A stretch of 64,000 bases of DNA. It comes from Maribacter aestuarii (GTDB lineage: Bacteria > Bacteroidota > Bacteroidia > Flavobacteriales > Flavobacteriaceae). Positions 1 through 10,494 of this stretch are shown piece by piece; the stretch's first letter is position 1, and each line of letters opens with the position of its first letter. Made by a program: the position numbers and the translations under genes. The DNA lies in NCBI RefSeq assembly GCF_027474845.2, contig NZ_CP107031.2:1192501-1256500 (forward strand), read 5' to 3'. The notes beneath the pieces were generated by a model, which was not told where the DNA came from, ran no database searches, and saw only the letters and a program-made list of their open reading frames with translations.

Positions 1-429
1 TCGAAACAAAACTCTTTAAAAAATAGAAACATACTCAGGGTGGAGCTAAAAATAACTGGGGCGAGGTATTTAAAAAAACATTTTAGCATCTACTCCCTAA
101 ATGATTTGGACAAGAATAGGTTTAAGCGGCTATTTGAGAAGCTTTTAGAGCATTTCGATAAACTTCTAATAGTTGACGCTCTGAGTATAAAAAATCTCAA
201 CAGAATAGACGAAATGATACTTTTTCAAAATGGCATTAGCTCATCTTATTGGAAAGAGTTGAAAAATGCTGAATCTTATAAATTTAGAAGTAGGTGTAAA
301 GAAGATTTCCATAAAGTTTTAAAAAAACACAACCTACTTAAAACAAAAACTATGTTGAAAGTCCAATTAAAATTTAAATACAAAGAACTAATGAATTGCG
401 ATTGTGCAATATTTAAAAATGTTGCTTAG
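1..429 (+). CDS. Partial unrecognised protein at window edge (possible replication-initiator C-terminus)
   Basis: The frame is open from the first base, so the 5' end probably lies outside the window; a GTG at 40 is the first internal start. The visible part is about 142 residues, Lys-rich and mostly helical, with no signal peptide. The segment beginning LRVELKITGARYLKK followed by a helical stretch reminds me of the C-terminal part of phage/plasmid replication initiators of the gene II/X or Rep type, but no catalytic motif is visible. That call is a weak inference. The context is an A+T-rich accessory region carrying an integrase and a defence operon, so a mobile-element origin would fit. 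Confidence 0.35.
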   Translation, partial: SKQNSLKNRNILRVELKITGARYLKKHFSIYSLNDLDKNRFKRLFEKLLEHFDKLLIVDALSIKNLNRIDEMILFQNGISSSYWKELKNAESYKFRSRCKEDFHKVLKKHNLLKTKTMLKVQLKFKYKELMNCDCAIFKNVA

Positions 430-440
430 TATAAAGAGGG

Positions 441-471
441 GAATTGTAAGTAGTTATATAGTTTACAATTC
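441..471 (+). terminator. Hairpin just downstream of the edge gene
   Basis: A 9-bp inverted repeat (gaattgtaa / ttacaattc) with a 13-nt loop begins 12 nt after the stop at 429. A run of T is present only about 15 nt later, so it is at best a weak terminator. Confidence 0.35.
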
Positions 472-590
472 TTCCCTTACAACACTATTTTTCACAGCTT
501 ATATTAATTATCTAACTCAAAATTCAAAAACAAAAAAACCATATAATTTTAAAAAAATTAAAGAACATTACAGAATCACACAACTCATTT

Positions 591-2051
591 CTAACGTTTC
601 TTAGTAACTGACAAATTGTATGTAGCTCCTAAATAAAATCCTCTCTCAATCTTTTCAAAAGTTGGAATAGCAGTAACCGAAGCAGGAACAAATAACCCTT
701 CAGAATCCATATCTACAGAACCTGATAGTATTTTTATTTTTGCAAGACTCATTCCCACATTTAAGGCTACTTGATTTTTCCTGCCAAAAATGAAGCTGCC
801 ACCGATTAGATATCTTGTTTTACCGTCTAATGGAGACAATGTAGCCCCCATGCTTAATCCTGCTTTAAACGAACTAGCAAATTTATATGATACGTGCCCT
901 AAAGCCCCAAAGGAAACATCAAAATCTCTCGTATCTTCTTCAATTATATTAGTTCTAGTTGTATCTCCTTCTCTCCCCATAAGAAAATAAGACCGCTCCA
1001 CTAAATCTGAATAGAAAAATCCAGTAGTAAAATCAAAACTTAACCCACCTGAAGAATAAACGGAAAAAGGTTTTTTAAATAGAGTGTCATTAACATAAGT
1101 ATTAATCAAAGTTATGTCGATGTCTACACCATCTTTTGAAGGACTAAATTTTATTGACTTTGTTTTATTTTCAGAAGTCTGAGATTTATGGATGAAGTTT
1201 GAGTATTTACGAAAATCCTTTTTACCCATTTCTTCAGCTAAAAAAACTAATTGAGAATATGGCTCTAGTATATCTGAATTTGGCTGTTTTAGTTTTTCTA
1301 AATAAGAATAAAATAAAGATTTGCTAGACTCAATGTATTTCTGATATTCAATAATTTTGTTATTCAGGGACTCTAGATAGTCATTTTCTTTAATCAACTT
1401 ATAATTAAGAGAATCTCCATCGGCTTCTTTCAAAACACCAAACTTCTCCAAAACGTTCTTATACATGTTTTTTGCAATACCATTCTCAGACGAGTAAATG
1501 GTTTCATTATACAAAGAGTCTGATTTCTTCTTTAAAAAGACCAAAGATGTATAATTGTCCAGTGCTCCTTTATAAATAGCCTTCAAATATTTAATTGTGT
1601 TATAGTCTGGGTCACTATCCTTGCCCTCATCCATTGTGGATGATTTACTTTCTAGCTCCCCTGATTCAGTAATCCCAATAAAGATAGGCTTAATGATTTC
1701 TGGAGTTTTTGATGAAAAGACAAAAGGCTTAAATTCTATTTTTGAATTTATTACGGCAGTATTTAACCCCTTAATGAAGACTTGATATATCTTACCTTTT
1801 TTCAGTTCGAGACTCCTTTGAAATTTTGGTTCTTCATTATCATCATTTTCTTTGTTTAATTTTAATTGCTTCTTATCCTTGTCGTATACTAGTTCTATTT
1901 GAGCCTCAATTTCTTTCTCCTTTGGAGTATTTGCTGTTCCCTTTTCTATATTTTCGACTTCTGACTTTTGTTTTACATCTTTTTTTTGTTGAGAGTAGGA
2001 ATGGACAAATGTGAAAATCATTATTACAGTAAGTAAGTTTCTTATTTCCAT
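591..2051 (-). CDS. Secreted protein with predicted C-terminal outer-membrane barrel
   Basis: 486 residues starting with a signal peptide (MEIRNLLTVIMIFTFVHSYS, then QQKK). The N-terminal two thirds is charged and helical; the last about 160 residues alternate short hydrophobic strands with turns (for example GGLSFDFTTGFFYSD and YLIGGSFIFGRKNQVALNV), as in an outer-membrane beta-barrel. I do not recognise a named family. It lies 5 nt downstream of the metalloprotease lipoprotein on the same strand, so the two are probably co-transcribed and may act together at the cell surface. That partnership is inference from spacing only. Confidence 0.6.
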   Translation of the reverse strand: MEIRNLLTVIMIFTFVHSYSQQKKDVKQKSEVENIEKGTANTPKEKEIEAQIELVYDKDKKQLKLNKENDDNEEPKFQRSLELKKGKIYQVFIKGLNTAVINSKIEFKPFVFSSKTPEIIKPIFIGITESGELESKSSTMDEGKDSDPDYNTIKYLKAIYKGALDNYTSLVFLKKKSDSLYNETIYSSENGIAKNMYKNVLEKFGVLKEADGDSLNYKLIKENDYLESLNNKIIEYQKYIESSKSLFYSYLEKLKQPNSDILEPYSQLVFLAEEMGKKDFRKYSNFIHKSQTSENKTKSIKFSPSKDGVDIDITLINTYVNDTLFKKPFSVYSSGGLSFDFTTGFFYSDLVERSYFLMGREGDTTRTNIIEEDTRDFDVSFGALGHVSYKFASSFKAGLSMGATLSPLDGKTRYLIGGSFIFGRKNQVALNVGMSLAKIKILSGSVDMDSEGLFVPASVTAIPTFEKIERGFYLGATYNLSVTKKR

Positions 2052-2056
2052 AATCT

Positions 2057-3459
2057 CTATTCTAATAATTGTTTTACTCTGAAGTTTGCAACTGTTAAAG
2101 ATGCTCTATTCAGCAATTTCGAATTGTTACTTTTACACGAACGACTTATATCAACATTCCCCATGGGTATACTTTTATAGGTTACGTTAGGATTTGACCA
2201 ATATGGAATTCTTTTACTCCTACAATTCGAATAGCTCATAACTGTCCTCCATGGTCGTGAAGCATCGCAGTATTCATAGCCATGATTAAAATCGAAGGGC
2301 GTTGGTTTCTCATCATTTTTGCAATCATGCCTTCCTCCCATAAGGTGAGCAACCTCATGTCCAAATGAATAATATCCTGTAGCACAGCTTCTTTTTACTA
2401 CGCAATAGGCATTAGGCGCAAATTTTGATGATATTTTTTTTGTATCCCATAAGCCCTGCCACAACTTCCAGTTAAACTCTCAACTATAAAAACTACTATA
2501 TCAGCCTTAACTTGATTCCTTCTACCTTCTACTTCCTTATTTTCTTTTATCCAAATAACGTCACTCTTAGAACTACCAGTTTCCTCATAATTTAGTTCCA
2601 TAGTTCCTGCCAATCTCAATCTATGGGATACATTACTATTTTGATAGGATAGATTTGTTTCCGTAAGCGCTAAGCCTATTTCTGAATTGATATAAGAAAG
2701 GCCTCCAGACGCTGTTTTCGACTTTCCAGTATAACAAACTAATACATCAATGAATTCATTTGAATCTTGCAGATTGCCCTCATCTTCTAATTCATCATCA
2801 TCATAATCGAATTCGTATAACGGCTCGTCTTCGTCAAAGAAGGTTTCTTGGTTTATTCTTTGAATACTATAGCTCTGATTATCTTTCCTTAACTCGTATT
2901 TAGTTTCATCAAAATAAAATGAAGCACTATAAATTGAATCAGATTTATAAATAGTAAATGAAGAATTTTCTTTATCCAGAATACCATTCCAAAGCTCATC
3001 GTTCGATTCCAACTTTTCTACTTGTTGAACAGTAAACTCCAAAGTATCGCCAAATAATTCTGCTTTAAACGAATTATTTATGGACAGAATTTCGGGATTA
3101 AAATCCACTTCTTGATAACCAAGAAGACCTTCAAGCTTGTCAAAATCCTCTTCAGAATATAAATTAATTGAATCCTCAAGGATAGCAAGCATGCCTCCAT
3201 TGTTTTTAACTAATGCCCATTGTCTGGTACCCAGAGTATCTATTTTAAATGGTAGTTCATAGCTTCCAACTGAGTCTTTATCCAAAAAAATCGAAGGCAA
3301 TAATTGGGTGTTATTTTTATCCTTTCCTTTAAACAAAAGGATTTCTTCTTGAGGTTCTTCTTTTCCTCTATTTTCATCTTCGTTTTTTTTATCAAAAAAA
3401 CCACATGAGTAAAATATCATAACTAGTAGAAGTAAAATAAACTTAACATTGAAATTCAT
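2057..3459 (-). CDS. Lipoprotein metalloprotease, reprolysin-like zincin (frame broken at an A8 run)
   Basis: The protein starts MNFNVKFILLLLVMIFYSCG, an SPII signal with a Cys lipobox; an upstream ATG at 3483 is an alternative. The C-terminal part has HEVAHLMGGRHD, the extended zinc motif HExxHxxGxxHD of metzincins (M12/reprolysin-like), then a VMSY Met-turn and several cysteines. The frame breaks at the T8 run at 2434-2441 (A8 on the coding strand). With nine A the two parts join smoothly (GIQKK then ISSKF) to give about 470 residues. The catalytic motif lies after the break, so as written the enzyme would be inactive. Other frame breaks in the window suggest a consensus error. Its likely partner is the barrel-like protein downstream. 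Confidence 0.65.
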
Positions 3460-3811
3460 AAAAGATTTAAATAATAGTTTCATAATGAAAATTTTAATCC
3501 AAAATCGTGAACAATAATTAAAGTTTAAATACCCATTGGCGGGTATTTTCAACATCTATATTGTTAAATATATACTATGGGGGAAGTAAAAATGTAGGTG
3601 ATGAATTATTTTGAGGAATCTAAATATAACAAAAAATTAACAAGAAACCAATTACTATTATGCATGGCAATTTGTAAGAATCACTAAGCCAAAGAAAGAA
3701 GGTCGAAACTTAATTAAAATTATGCTTTTGTTCTTTACTACTTCTTGGTATACGCGTAGGTAGTTTTTGACGAAAATATCAACGCAAGTTTAAAATATAG
3801 TATTTATAGTG
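3460..3811. other. Intergenic, no gene seen
   Basis: About 350 A+T-rich bases between two minus-strand genes. No convincing open frame, tRNA or strong hairpin was found. It should hold the promoter of the metalloprotease gene, but I cannot pick a clear TAnnTTTG motif. Confidence 0.5.
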
Positions 3812-4228
3812 TTATTCAACTTTAAAATTAAAGTTGACTGATATTAAAAAAAGAACAAAATATCCAAACCCAATCATGAAAATGAATTTAAAGTCCCTTA
3901 ATGTTGCCTTAAAATAGTATTGAACTTTGTTAGAATATTTTTTAAACGAGTAATACATATTACTAACCCTAAATTCGCCGCCATCAAAAGTTAAGTAAGT
4001 GCCGAATGGAGTGGTTAAATATATTTCTGAAACCTTTGCACCATAAGACACTTCCCTGGTAAAAGATACTTTGTCATTGTTATTCTGAGAAGTTGCACTA
4101 GGTTCTTCTAGATAGGAAAATTTGCCAAAATGCTCAATAGTAAATACAGTTATTAGACCTAACACCAAACATGTTATAATAGCTTTTATCGTTTTGGAGC
4201 TTACTTTAATTGTTTTCTTTTCATTCAT
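3812..4228 (-). CDS. Small protein with two membrane segments
   Basis: 138 residues. A hydrophobic segment near the N-terminus (about residues 12-30, IKAIITCLVLGLITVFTI) and another near the C-terminus (about 112-133, FIFMIGFGYFVLFLISV) flank a polar domain of about 80 residues. The topology would be two transmembrane helices with the middle outside or inside together. I do not recognise the family. It diverges from the XRE regulator gene, with 118 nt between them. Confidence 0.5.
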   Translation of the reverse strand: MNEKKTIKVSSKTIKAIITCLVLGLITVFTIEHFGKFSYLEEPSATSQNNNDKVSFTREVSYGAKVSEIYLTTPFGTYLTFDGGEFRVSNMYYSFKKYSNKVQYYFKATLRDFKFIFMIGFGYFVLFLISVNFNFKVE

Positions 4229-4255
4229 ACTATTTCAACATACCGTATAGTTTTT

Positions 4256-4263
4256 CAAATATA
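4256..4263 (-). promoter_or_regulatory. Candidate Bacteroidota -7 box
   Basis: TATATTTG on the minus strand, 27 nt upstream of the ATG at 4228, matches the TAnnTTTG consensus of Bacteroidota sigma factor promoters. No matching -33 TTG was found at the usual spacing, so support comes from one half-site. Confidence 0.35.
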
Positions 4264-4346
4264 AAAGTAAAATTCAATACAGGGCTCATATGCCCTCTTT
4301 TTAATGACTCCAAAAATCTATTTTGTAATTGGACTAATATTTAAGG

Positions 4347-4574
4347 ATGCCATTAGCAAAAGAAGAAAATAGCTATTTAAAAAAACTTGGCAAACGTATT
4401 GTGGTAATCAGAGAAAGTAAAGGCATAAAACAAAAAGAGCTTTCTGATTTGCTGGATATGGATGATGGTTCCTTAAGGAGGATAGAGTCAGGCAGAACTA
4501 ATCCAACAACTACGACTCTTTTAAGTCTATCCAAAGCCCTTGGCGTTGAAATGTCAGAATTATTTCAGTTTTAA
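4347..4574 (+). CDS. XRE-family HTH regulator
   Basis: 75 residues, essentially one Cro/C1-type helix-turn-helix: LGKRIVVIRESKGIKQKELS, then a recognition helix region with LRRIESGRTNP and LSLSKALGVEMSELF. The ATG at 4347 gives the usual length of stand-alone XRE proteins. It lies 173 nt upstream of the Gabija-like operon on the same strand and is the only regulator nearby, so it may control that operon or the island. No clear operator dyad was seen in the gap. The family call is firm; the target is inference. Confidence 0.8.
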   Translation: MPLAKEENSYLKKLGKRIVVIRESKGIKQKELSDLLDMDDGSLRRIESGRTNPTTTTLLSLSKALGVEMSELFQF

Positions 4575-4747
4575 CATTTTAACGCATAATTCACTTTCCT
4601 GCTAAACCTAAGTAAAAATTTTCTTACATTTAAACGTTGTTTTACATAACGACCTCCTCCCTTTTATTAATTTTAGCTCAGTACATCTTTGATGTGAAAG
4701 ATAGTACGGTAATTTTTTAATTTAAGTAACCAAACATTAAATAAGCG

Positions 4748-6589
4748 ATGCACATAACCAATTTAAAATTATGGAACTATAGAAAATATGGTAGCCTCGC
4801 ACAGTTCGATTTACAAAAACCAAATTTGAATTTAGGTTTTACCAATGGATTAAATGTTTTAATCGGAGAAAATGATTCTGGCAAGACTGCAATAATAGAT
4901 TCAATAAAAACTGTTTTAAAAACTCATAGCTATGAATGGATTAGAATTGATGAGCAAGATTTTTTTAGCGGAACAAATAGATTTAGAATAGAAATTGTTT
5001 TTGATGGCTTAAGCAATAATGAAGCAAAGAATTTTACTGAATGGTTAGGATGGTATGGAGAAGGAGAAGATGCAAAGCCATTTTTAAGGTTAATATATGA
5101 TGTGTCCAAAGTAAATGGCAGAATCATTAATTCAGATATAAAGGCTGGAGTTGATGATGAAGGTTATCAATTAACTTTTGAAGCAAAGGAATACTTAAAG
5201 TCTACTTATCTAAAACCCTTAAGAGACGCCAAAAATGAATTAATTCCAAAAAAGAACTCTAGGCTTTCTCAAATACTTCAAGAGCATAAGGCATTTAGCG
5301 GCGACGATAACACTCATCATTTAATTACAATTTTCCAAAGGTTCAATAATTCTATTAAAGAATATTTTGAAGGAAATGATGGAGAGGGCAATCAATTAGT
5401 TGCAGACCAGAATGGAAAGGATTTAAAAGATGAGATAGATAAATATTTAAAATCCTTTTATGATTCAACAAAAGAAACAGAAATAAGTGTTGTTAAAGCT
5501 CGTCTTAAGCAAATACTAGAAAAGTTAGAGTTATTGGTTAAGGACGAAATTAACATTGGTCTAGGAACTCTTAATAGGCTTTTTATGGCTTCAGAATTAT
5601 TACATCTTAATAAACAAGATTGGTCAGGGATAAGGTTAGGCTTAATAGAAGAGTTGGAAGCACATCTTCACCCTCAAGCTCAAATGAAAGTTATTGAGTC
5701 CCTACAAAGACAAGATAAAGTTCAACTTATTCTAACGACTCATAGCCCAAATCTCGCTTCAAAGGTAAAATTGAAAGATATAATTCTCTGTTCTAAAAAT
5801 AGTGCTTTTCCAATGGGAGAAAATTACACTATGCTTAGTGGGGATGATTATAAATTCCTTGAGAGATTTCTAGATGTAACTAAAGCTAATCTGTTTTTTG
5901 CTAAAGGGGTAATAATAGTTGAGGGTTGGTCTGAAGAAATTTTAATTCCTGTATTGGCAAAAAAAATGAAATCATTAGGAATCATAGAAAAAGATTTAAC
6001 AGAGGCTGGAGTTTCAATTGTAAATGTCGGAAGTACTGCATTGCTGAGGTACTCAAAAATTTTTGAAAGAAAAGAAGAACCTTATATCGAAATTCCTATT
6101 TCAGTTATCACAGATTTAGATTTAAGTCATTATTCAAAAGATTTATCTATAGATGGAGATGGAAAGCCTAACAAAGATGAAAAAGGAAGAAAAATATACA
6201 ATTACAATAAGTTAACAGATACCATAATAGTTCCTTTAGAGACAGTTGCAATTAGAGAATTGGTAGAACACTATGAATCTCAAAGTATCAAAGCCTTTAT
6301 AACAGGTAATTGGACTTTAGAATATAACCTCTATAAATCTGAAGGATTGAAAGATGTATTTATAGAAGTCGTTAAATCAATTCATTCAAGAACAGATTGG
6401 GAAACTGACCCAGAAATGGAGTTAGCAAAAAAATTAATAAATAAAGGGCTAAAAAAATCAGAAATAGCATACCAAGTTGCCCAAAAAATTGAAGAAGATA
6501 TTAACTTAGAAGAGCCTCAAATCAATTTCTCTGAAACAGACTCTATGCAAGCATTATTAAAAGCCATTGTGTATGCCTGCAATAATTAA
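4748..6589 (+). CDS. gajA: OLD-family ATPase/TOPRIM nuclease, Gabija GajA-like
   Basis: 613 residues. The N-terminal ABC-type ATPase has Walker A GENDSGKT (residues 40-47), a signature-like GLGTLN near 271, and Walker B EELEAHLHP (301-309) followed by the H-loop region LTTHSP (329-334). The C-terminal half is a TOPRIM domain with VEGWSEE (Glu392) and TDLDL (Asp456, Asp458), the acidic residues expected to bind the metals for DNA cleavage. Class 2 OLD nucleases are encoded beside UvrD-like helicases, and that pair is the Gabija anti-phage system; here a helicase gene overlaps the 3' end. The gene is intact. Function in phage defence follows from the family and context. Confidence 0.85.
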   Translation: MHITNLKLWNYRKYGSLAQFDLQKPNLNLGFTNGLNVLIGENDSGKTAIIDSIKTVLKTHSYEWIRIDEQDFFSGTNRFRIEIVFDGLSNNEAKNFTEWLGWYGEGEDAKPFLRLIYDVSKVNGRIINSDIKAGVDDEGYQLTFEAKEYLKSTYLKPLRDAKNELIPKKNSRLSQILQEHKAFSGDDNTHHLITIFQRFNNSIKEYFEGNDGEGNQLVADQNGKDLKDEIDKYLKSFYDSTKETEISVVKARLKQILEKLELLVKDEINIGLGTLNRLFMASELLHLNKQDWSGIRLGLIEELEAHLHPQAQMKVIESLQRQDKVQLILTTHSPNLASKVKLKDIILCSKNSAFPMGENYTMLSGDDYKFLERFLDVTKANLFFAKGVIIVEGWSEEILIPVLAKKMKSLGIIEKDLTEAGVSIVNVGSTALLRYSKIFERKEEPYIEIPISVITDLDLSHYSKDLSIDGDGKPNKDEKGRKIYNYNKLTDTIIVPLETVAIRELVEHYESQSIKAFITGNWTLEYNLYKSEGLKDVFIEVVKSIHSRTDWETDPEMELAKKLINKGLKKSEIAYQVAQKIEEDINLEEPQINFSETDSMQALLKAIVYACNN

Positions 6590-8529
6590 CATTACCGATG
6601 AGGATATTACTTATTCTGAAAGCATATTATTAAAGGAGACTCAAAAATTTGATGATGAAAGGGTAGATTTTATTAAGAATTTTGACACACTTGATTTACA
6701 AGCTGTTCCTGGTAGTGGGAAAACTACAGTTTTGCTTGCTAAATTACTTATTCTTGAGAGGTATATGCCTTTGAAAAAAAATAGAGGTGTATTAGTTCTA
6801 TCACATACAAATGTAGCTATAGATGAAATAACTGAAAGAATAGGGAAGCATTGTCCTAAACTATTTTCTTTTCCAAATTTTATAGGAACTATTCAAAGCT
6901 TTGTAGACCAGTTTTTAGCTATTCCTTATTACAATACAATTGTTAAAAAAAAACCATATCGTATTGATAATGAAATTTATGACGAACAAATTGAAAAATA
7001 CTCTTTGCCCTATGGAGCAAACAATTGGGTTAATCAGAAACGTGACCCATTAAAGTTTTTGAAGGATTTAAGACTGGATGAAAACTCCCTATTAACATCT
7101 GGAGTTAATAAAAATGCTGAAGATTTTGAATTAAAAAATCCAGAAACACCCACTTACAAAGCTCTAGTCAAAATGAAAAAAACGATTCTGACAAGAGGTT
7201 ATTTGCATTTCGACGATGCATATTTACTTGCATTTAAATCTCTTAATGACTATCCGAAATTAAAAAAATTCTTCAAAAAAGGTTTGAGCATGTTTTTGTT
7301 GATGAGATGCAGGATATGGATAAGCATCAGTATGATTTACTAGAAAGAGTTTTTTATGATGAAGGAAATGGCAAATCATTTTACCAAAGAATCGGAGATA
7401 AAAATCAGGCTATTTTTAATGGGGAGGTTTCTTTAGAAGAAATTTGGAATGATAGAGAAAATATTTTAAAGTTAAAAGGAAGTCATAGGCTTACTAGTAT
7501 TAATGCTGAGGTAGTCAATTGTTTAATATTAGAAAGAGATGAAAACTATGAAGTAATTGGATTAAATTCTGGAACCATTAAACCTCATATATTAGTTTAT
7601 ACAGACGATAGTATCGATAATGTAATTCCTTCATATTCTAAAATAATTAAAGAGTTCATTGATTCAGATGAGATTAAGCATGACGACAAAAAAAATATAA
7701 TGTTGTTGGATGGATTAAAGAACATTCTGAAGACCACAAAACTAGCATAAAAGATTATTGTGATGATTTTGAAGTAAGTAAGTCCATTCAAAAAATAGAT
7801 TATTTGAATTTAGATACATATCTAAAATTATGTGACAAATCGAAAAGGACACTGGAGCCATATAGAAAAAACATTTTAAACGCTTTAATCAGAATCCTTA
7901 GATATGAAGATGTTATTAACTTAATAACTAATAGACCATACACTAAGAAAAATTTAATGACTTATCTTAAAGTAAATTTCTTTGATGAGTACGAATTGTT
8001 AAAGCTTAATTTATTTAACTGGTCTATAGCCTTGATTAAAGGCAGTTTCGAAAATGTTTATCAAGAAGTAAAAAATTACATTCCTAGTTTCCTATCAATT
8101 TTTGAAAAAAATATTATTAATTCAATTGACTTTGTCAATAATCCTAGTGATGAAATAGTTGTTGAAGTTGATGCTAGTAATCAATCTCGGAATACCGTTA
8201 ATCATCATGGATTTGATATTAATATAGGAACTATTCACTCTGCAAAAGGACAAACACATACTTGTACATTGTATTTAGAAACTTTTCATAAAAATGGAGG
8301 TGGTGGAAATTATGAATGGCAAAGACTACATAACCAGTTAAAATACACACCGTTTATAAGTAGTACAACCAAAATTGTCAAACAGACACTAAAAATGGCT
8401 TATGTTGGTCTATCCAGACCTACTGATTTATTGTGCATTGCAATTCATCAGGAGCGATTCAACATTAATTTAAGTGATATTGACACTGACAAATGGAATG
8501 TAATAAATGTCAACAACCCCGAATTATAA
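6573..8529 (+). CDS. gajB: UvrD/PcrA-like helicase, Gabija GajB-like (two frame breaks)
   Basis: I start at ATG 6573, 17 nt inside the end of gajA. Motif I is VPGSGKTT (residues 45-52), motif II FVDEMQDMD, motif V GTIHSAKGQTH and motif VI YVGLSRP, all in the usual order for SF1A helicases. The product would be about 650 residues, but the frame breaks twice: near the A6 run at 7275-7280 (just before the DEMQD motif) and near the A8 run at 7688-7695. One added A at each site joins the parts without loss (KKRFEHVFVDE; VVGWIKEH). Since all motifs survive, I judge the gene functional and the breaks artefacts or very recent. GajB normally senses nucleotide or DNA ends and stimulates GajA. Confidence 0.75.
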
Positions 8530-8532
8530 AAT

Positions 8533-10494
8533 ATGAACAATGATTTAGACGAATTACAATTTCCTAAAAGTTCTAGAAATATTGATTTAGAAACCATTTC
8601 CGAGAATTTTTTTAGACCACTTTTTCCTCCTGAAAAGTTTATTTTAAAAAAAGACCCAGTAGACAATGGTATTGACTTTAAGGGAGAAATAAAAAGGAAC
8701 AGTAATATTTTAGGGTTTGGTTTTAATTTTCAATTAAAAAGTTCGGAAACAATTGATAAAAATGGTGATGGTTCCTATAGCAAATCTGTTGAGACTTCAA
8801 ATATAGAGTATCTCATAAATAGTGGTCAACCTAGCTTTTACGGTTTTTATTCTGAAAAAGATAATAGCTTTTATTATGAGCACTTGCAAGACTTCATACA
8901 AGATTTGTCTTCGAAAGACAAAAACTGGCAAAACCAAAAAACCCATACTTTAAGGTTCATAAAAAAGCTAACCAAAGACGGTGTCGAAAATATATATACA
9001 ATTGTCTTTGAGCAAGGCCTTACAACCAGATTAATCCGCTCAAAATTAGCAGAGAAATCAAATAGTCTACAGTTTGACGAAAAAATAATCATTGATTACA
9101 AAGGAAATGTTTCTAATGATGACGAAATAAAAAGAGTTATTGAGGAAAAAGGTTTGCAACTCAACAATCAATCTAAATGGCTAGATGTAATAGAGTTACA
9201 TAAAAAAACATCTGTTTCCTTAATTAAATCCTCAAAGTACAATTTGATACTAGGAATCTCATACTTCTATAGAAGTGAATACTATAAATCTCTAGATTTT
9301 TTAAAACAATCTAAAAATAAGATTGAAGATTTAGATGAAAACCTTAGGGGTCATCTAATCTTTTTTTATGTACAAATAAGACATCTTTTAGGTATTATTA
9401 ATAATGAAGAATATCAATCCGAATTAAAAGGACTAAATGATTCTGGAGGGATAAAATCTTATTTAAAATTGGAAGAAATTCTTGAGCTAAGAAAGGAAAT
9501 GTATACTGGGTTGGATTCGAAATCAGAAGAGTTTGAGAGTAAGATTCAATCGTATATTTCAGATGAAAGTATTACTTCAAAAATGAAAGTTTTAGCAGAG
9601 TGTCATCTAAGTGTTTATTATGGAGAAAAATTATTAAACAATCTTGCTAGCCTAATAATTAGTGAACAATATGCGGAAATCAATCAGTACTTTTCTTCAA
9701 TAAATAAGGATTTCAGGAGATTACTTTTAAAAGCAGAATCTTTAAATTCCGATTTTGATATCTACTACATTGCGTTAAATCAAAACAGGTTCTTACTACA
9801 TTTTAATGCATTATGTGATTTGTTATTTAAGCCTTTTTTCGAAAAAGAATTGCTAGATGAAATTTTACAAAGCATAAAAAAGGCCTTTACATTTTATGAA
9901 AAAATTGGTCACATTGATAACGAATTATTCTCATTATCGGTATTATTAGAATATTATAAATATACTAACCAAAATGATGAAGAAGATAAAATCAAATTAA
10001 AACTTGAAACTTATCTTAAAATATATGACGCTCCTGACTTAGTCAATAGAATTAATTTTACAAGAGACGGAGGAACTTTTATACATACTCTTTCTAAAAA
10101 GAAAGAAAAGTACAAGAAAGAAGCGGAAAAAATAAAAGAACTAAGAGATGAAATGATTGAATTTGATGAGAATGAAAAAGAATTCAAAAGAGAAAAAGTA
10201 GATAGCTACCATATTAACCTATTTCCCATGGGGTACTTCGAAATACCAAAAAAATCAACAGAAATATTGTTTGATATTCTTAACATAGATTCTTCCGAGC
10301 TAAAAAACCGTTTGCGTTGGTTTTTTGAAGAAGGTATTGTTCCAGTTGCCAACACTTATGTGGAAAAAATAGTGCAAGAAGGTTCTTTAAATGGCAACAT
10401 GGAATACAAAGGCTTTAAAAGCTATGAAAATATGCATAGGATAAGAAAGGGGTTATTTCAAAACAAATTTTACAGAACAAATAACTATGGCTAA
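8533..10494 (+). CDS. DUF4365-type nuclease-like protein with helical C-terminal region
   Basis: 653 residues starting 3 nt after the helicase stop. Residues about 20-180 resemble DUF4365, a PD-(D/E)XK-like domain: GIDFKGEI with Asp48 and Glu52, then FNFQLKSS with Gln67 and Lys69, consistent with a nuclease core. Residues about 210-500 are helical with TPR-like character (YYKSLDFLKQSKNKIEDLDE), and a Lys/Glu coiled segment lies near 520-555. The C-terminal about 100 residues are unrecognised. The tight spacing makes it part of the Gabija-like operon. DUF4365 proteins are common in defence loci, but it is not a core Gabija gene. Activity is inferred from the motif only. Confidence 0.6.
   Translation: MNNDLDELQFPKSSRNIDLETISENFFRPLFPPEKFILKKDPVDNGIDFKGEIKRNSNILGFGFNFQLKSSETIDKNGDGSYSKSVETSNIEYLINSGQPSFYGFYSEKDNSFYYEHLQDFIQDLSSKDKNWQNQKTHTLRFIKKLTKDGVENIYTIVFEQGLTTRLIRSKLAEKSNSLQFDEKIIIDYKGNVSNDDEIKRVIEEKGLQLNNQSKWLDVIELHKKTSVSLIKSSKYNLILGISYFYRSEYYKSLDFLKQSKNKIEDLDENLRGHLIFFYVQIRHLLGIINNEEYQSELKGLNDSGGIKSYLKLEEILELRKEMYTGLDSKSEEFESKIQSYISDESITSKMKVLAECHLSVYYGEKLLNNLASLIISEQYAEINQYFSSINKDFRRLLLKAESLNSDFDIYYIALNQNRFLLHFNALCDLLFKPFFEKELLDEILQSIKKAFTFYEKIGHIDNELFSLSVLLEYYKYTNQNDEEDKIKLKLETYLKIYDAPDLVNRINFTRDGGTFIHTLSKKKEKYKKEAEKIKELRDEMIEFDENEKEFKREKVDSYHINLFPMGYFEIPKKSTEILFDILNIDSSELKNRLRWFFEEGIVPVANTYVEKIVQEGSLNGNMEYKGFKSYENMHRIRKGLFQNKFYRTNNYG

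Noticed and set aside
404..604. Plus-strand open frame of 66 codons
   Set aside because: It overlaps the edge gene and the hairpin region, has low-complexity A+T sequence and no recognisable domain.
6573..8529. gajB as a dead pseudogene
   Set aside because: All helicase motifs are present and only two single-base changes are needed; several unrelated genes show the same kind of break, so sequence error is more likely.
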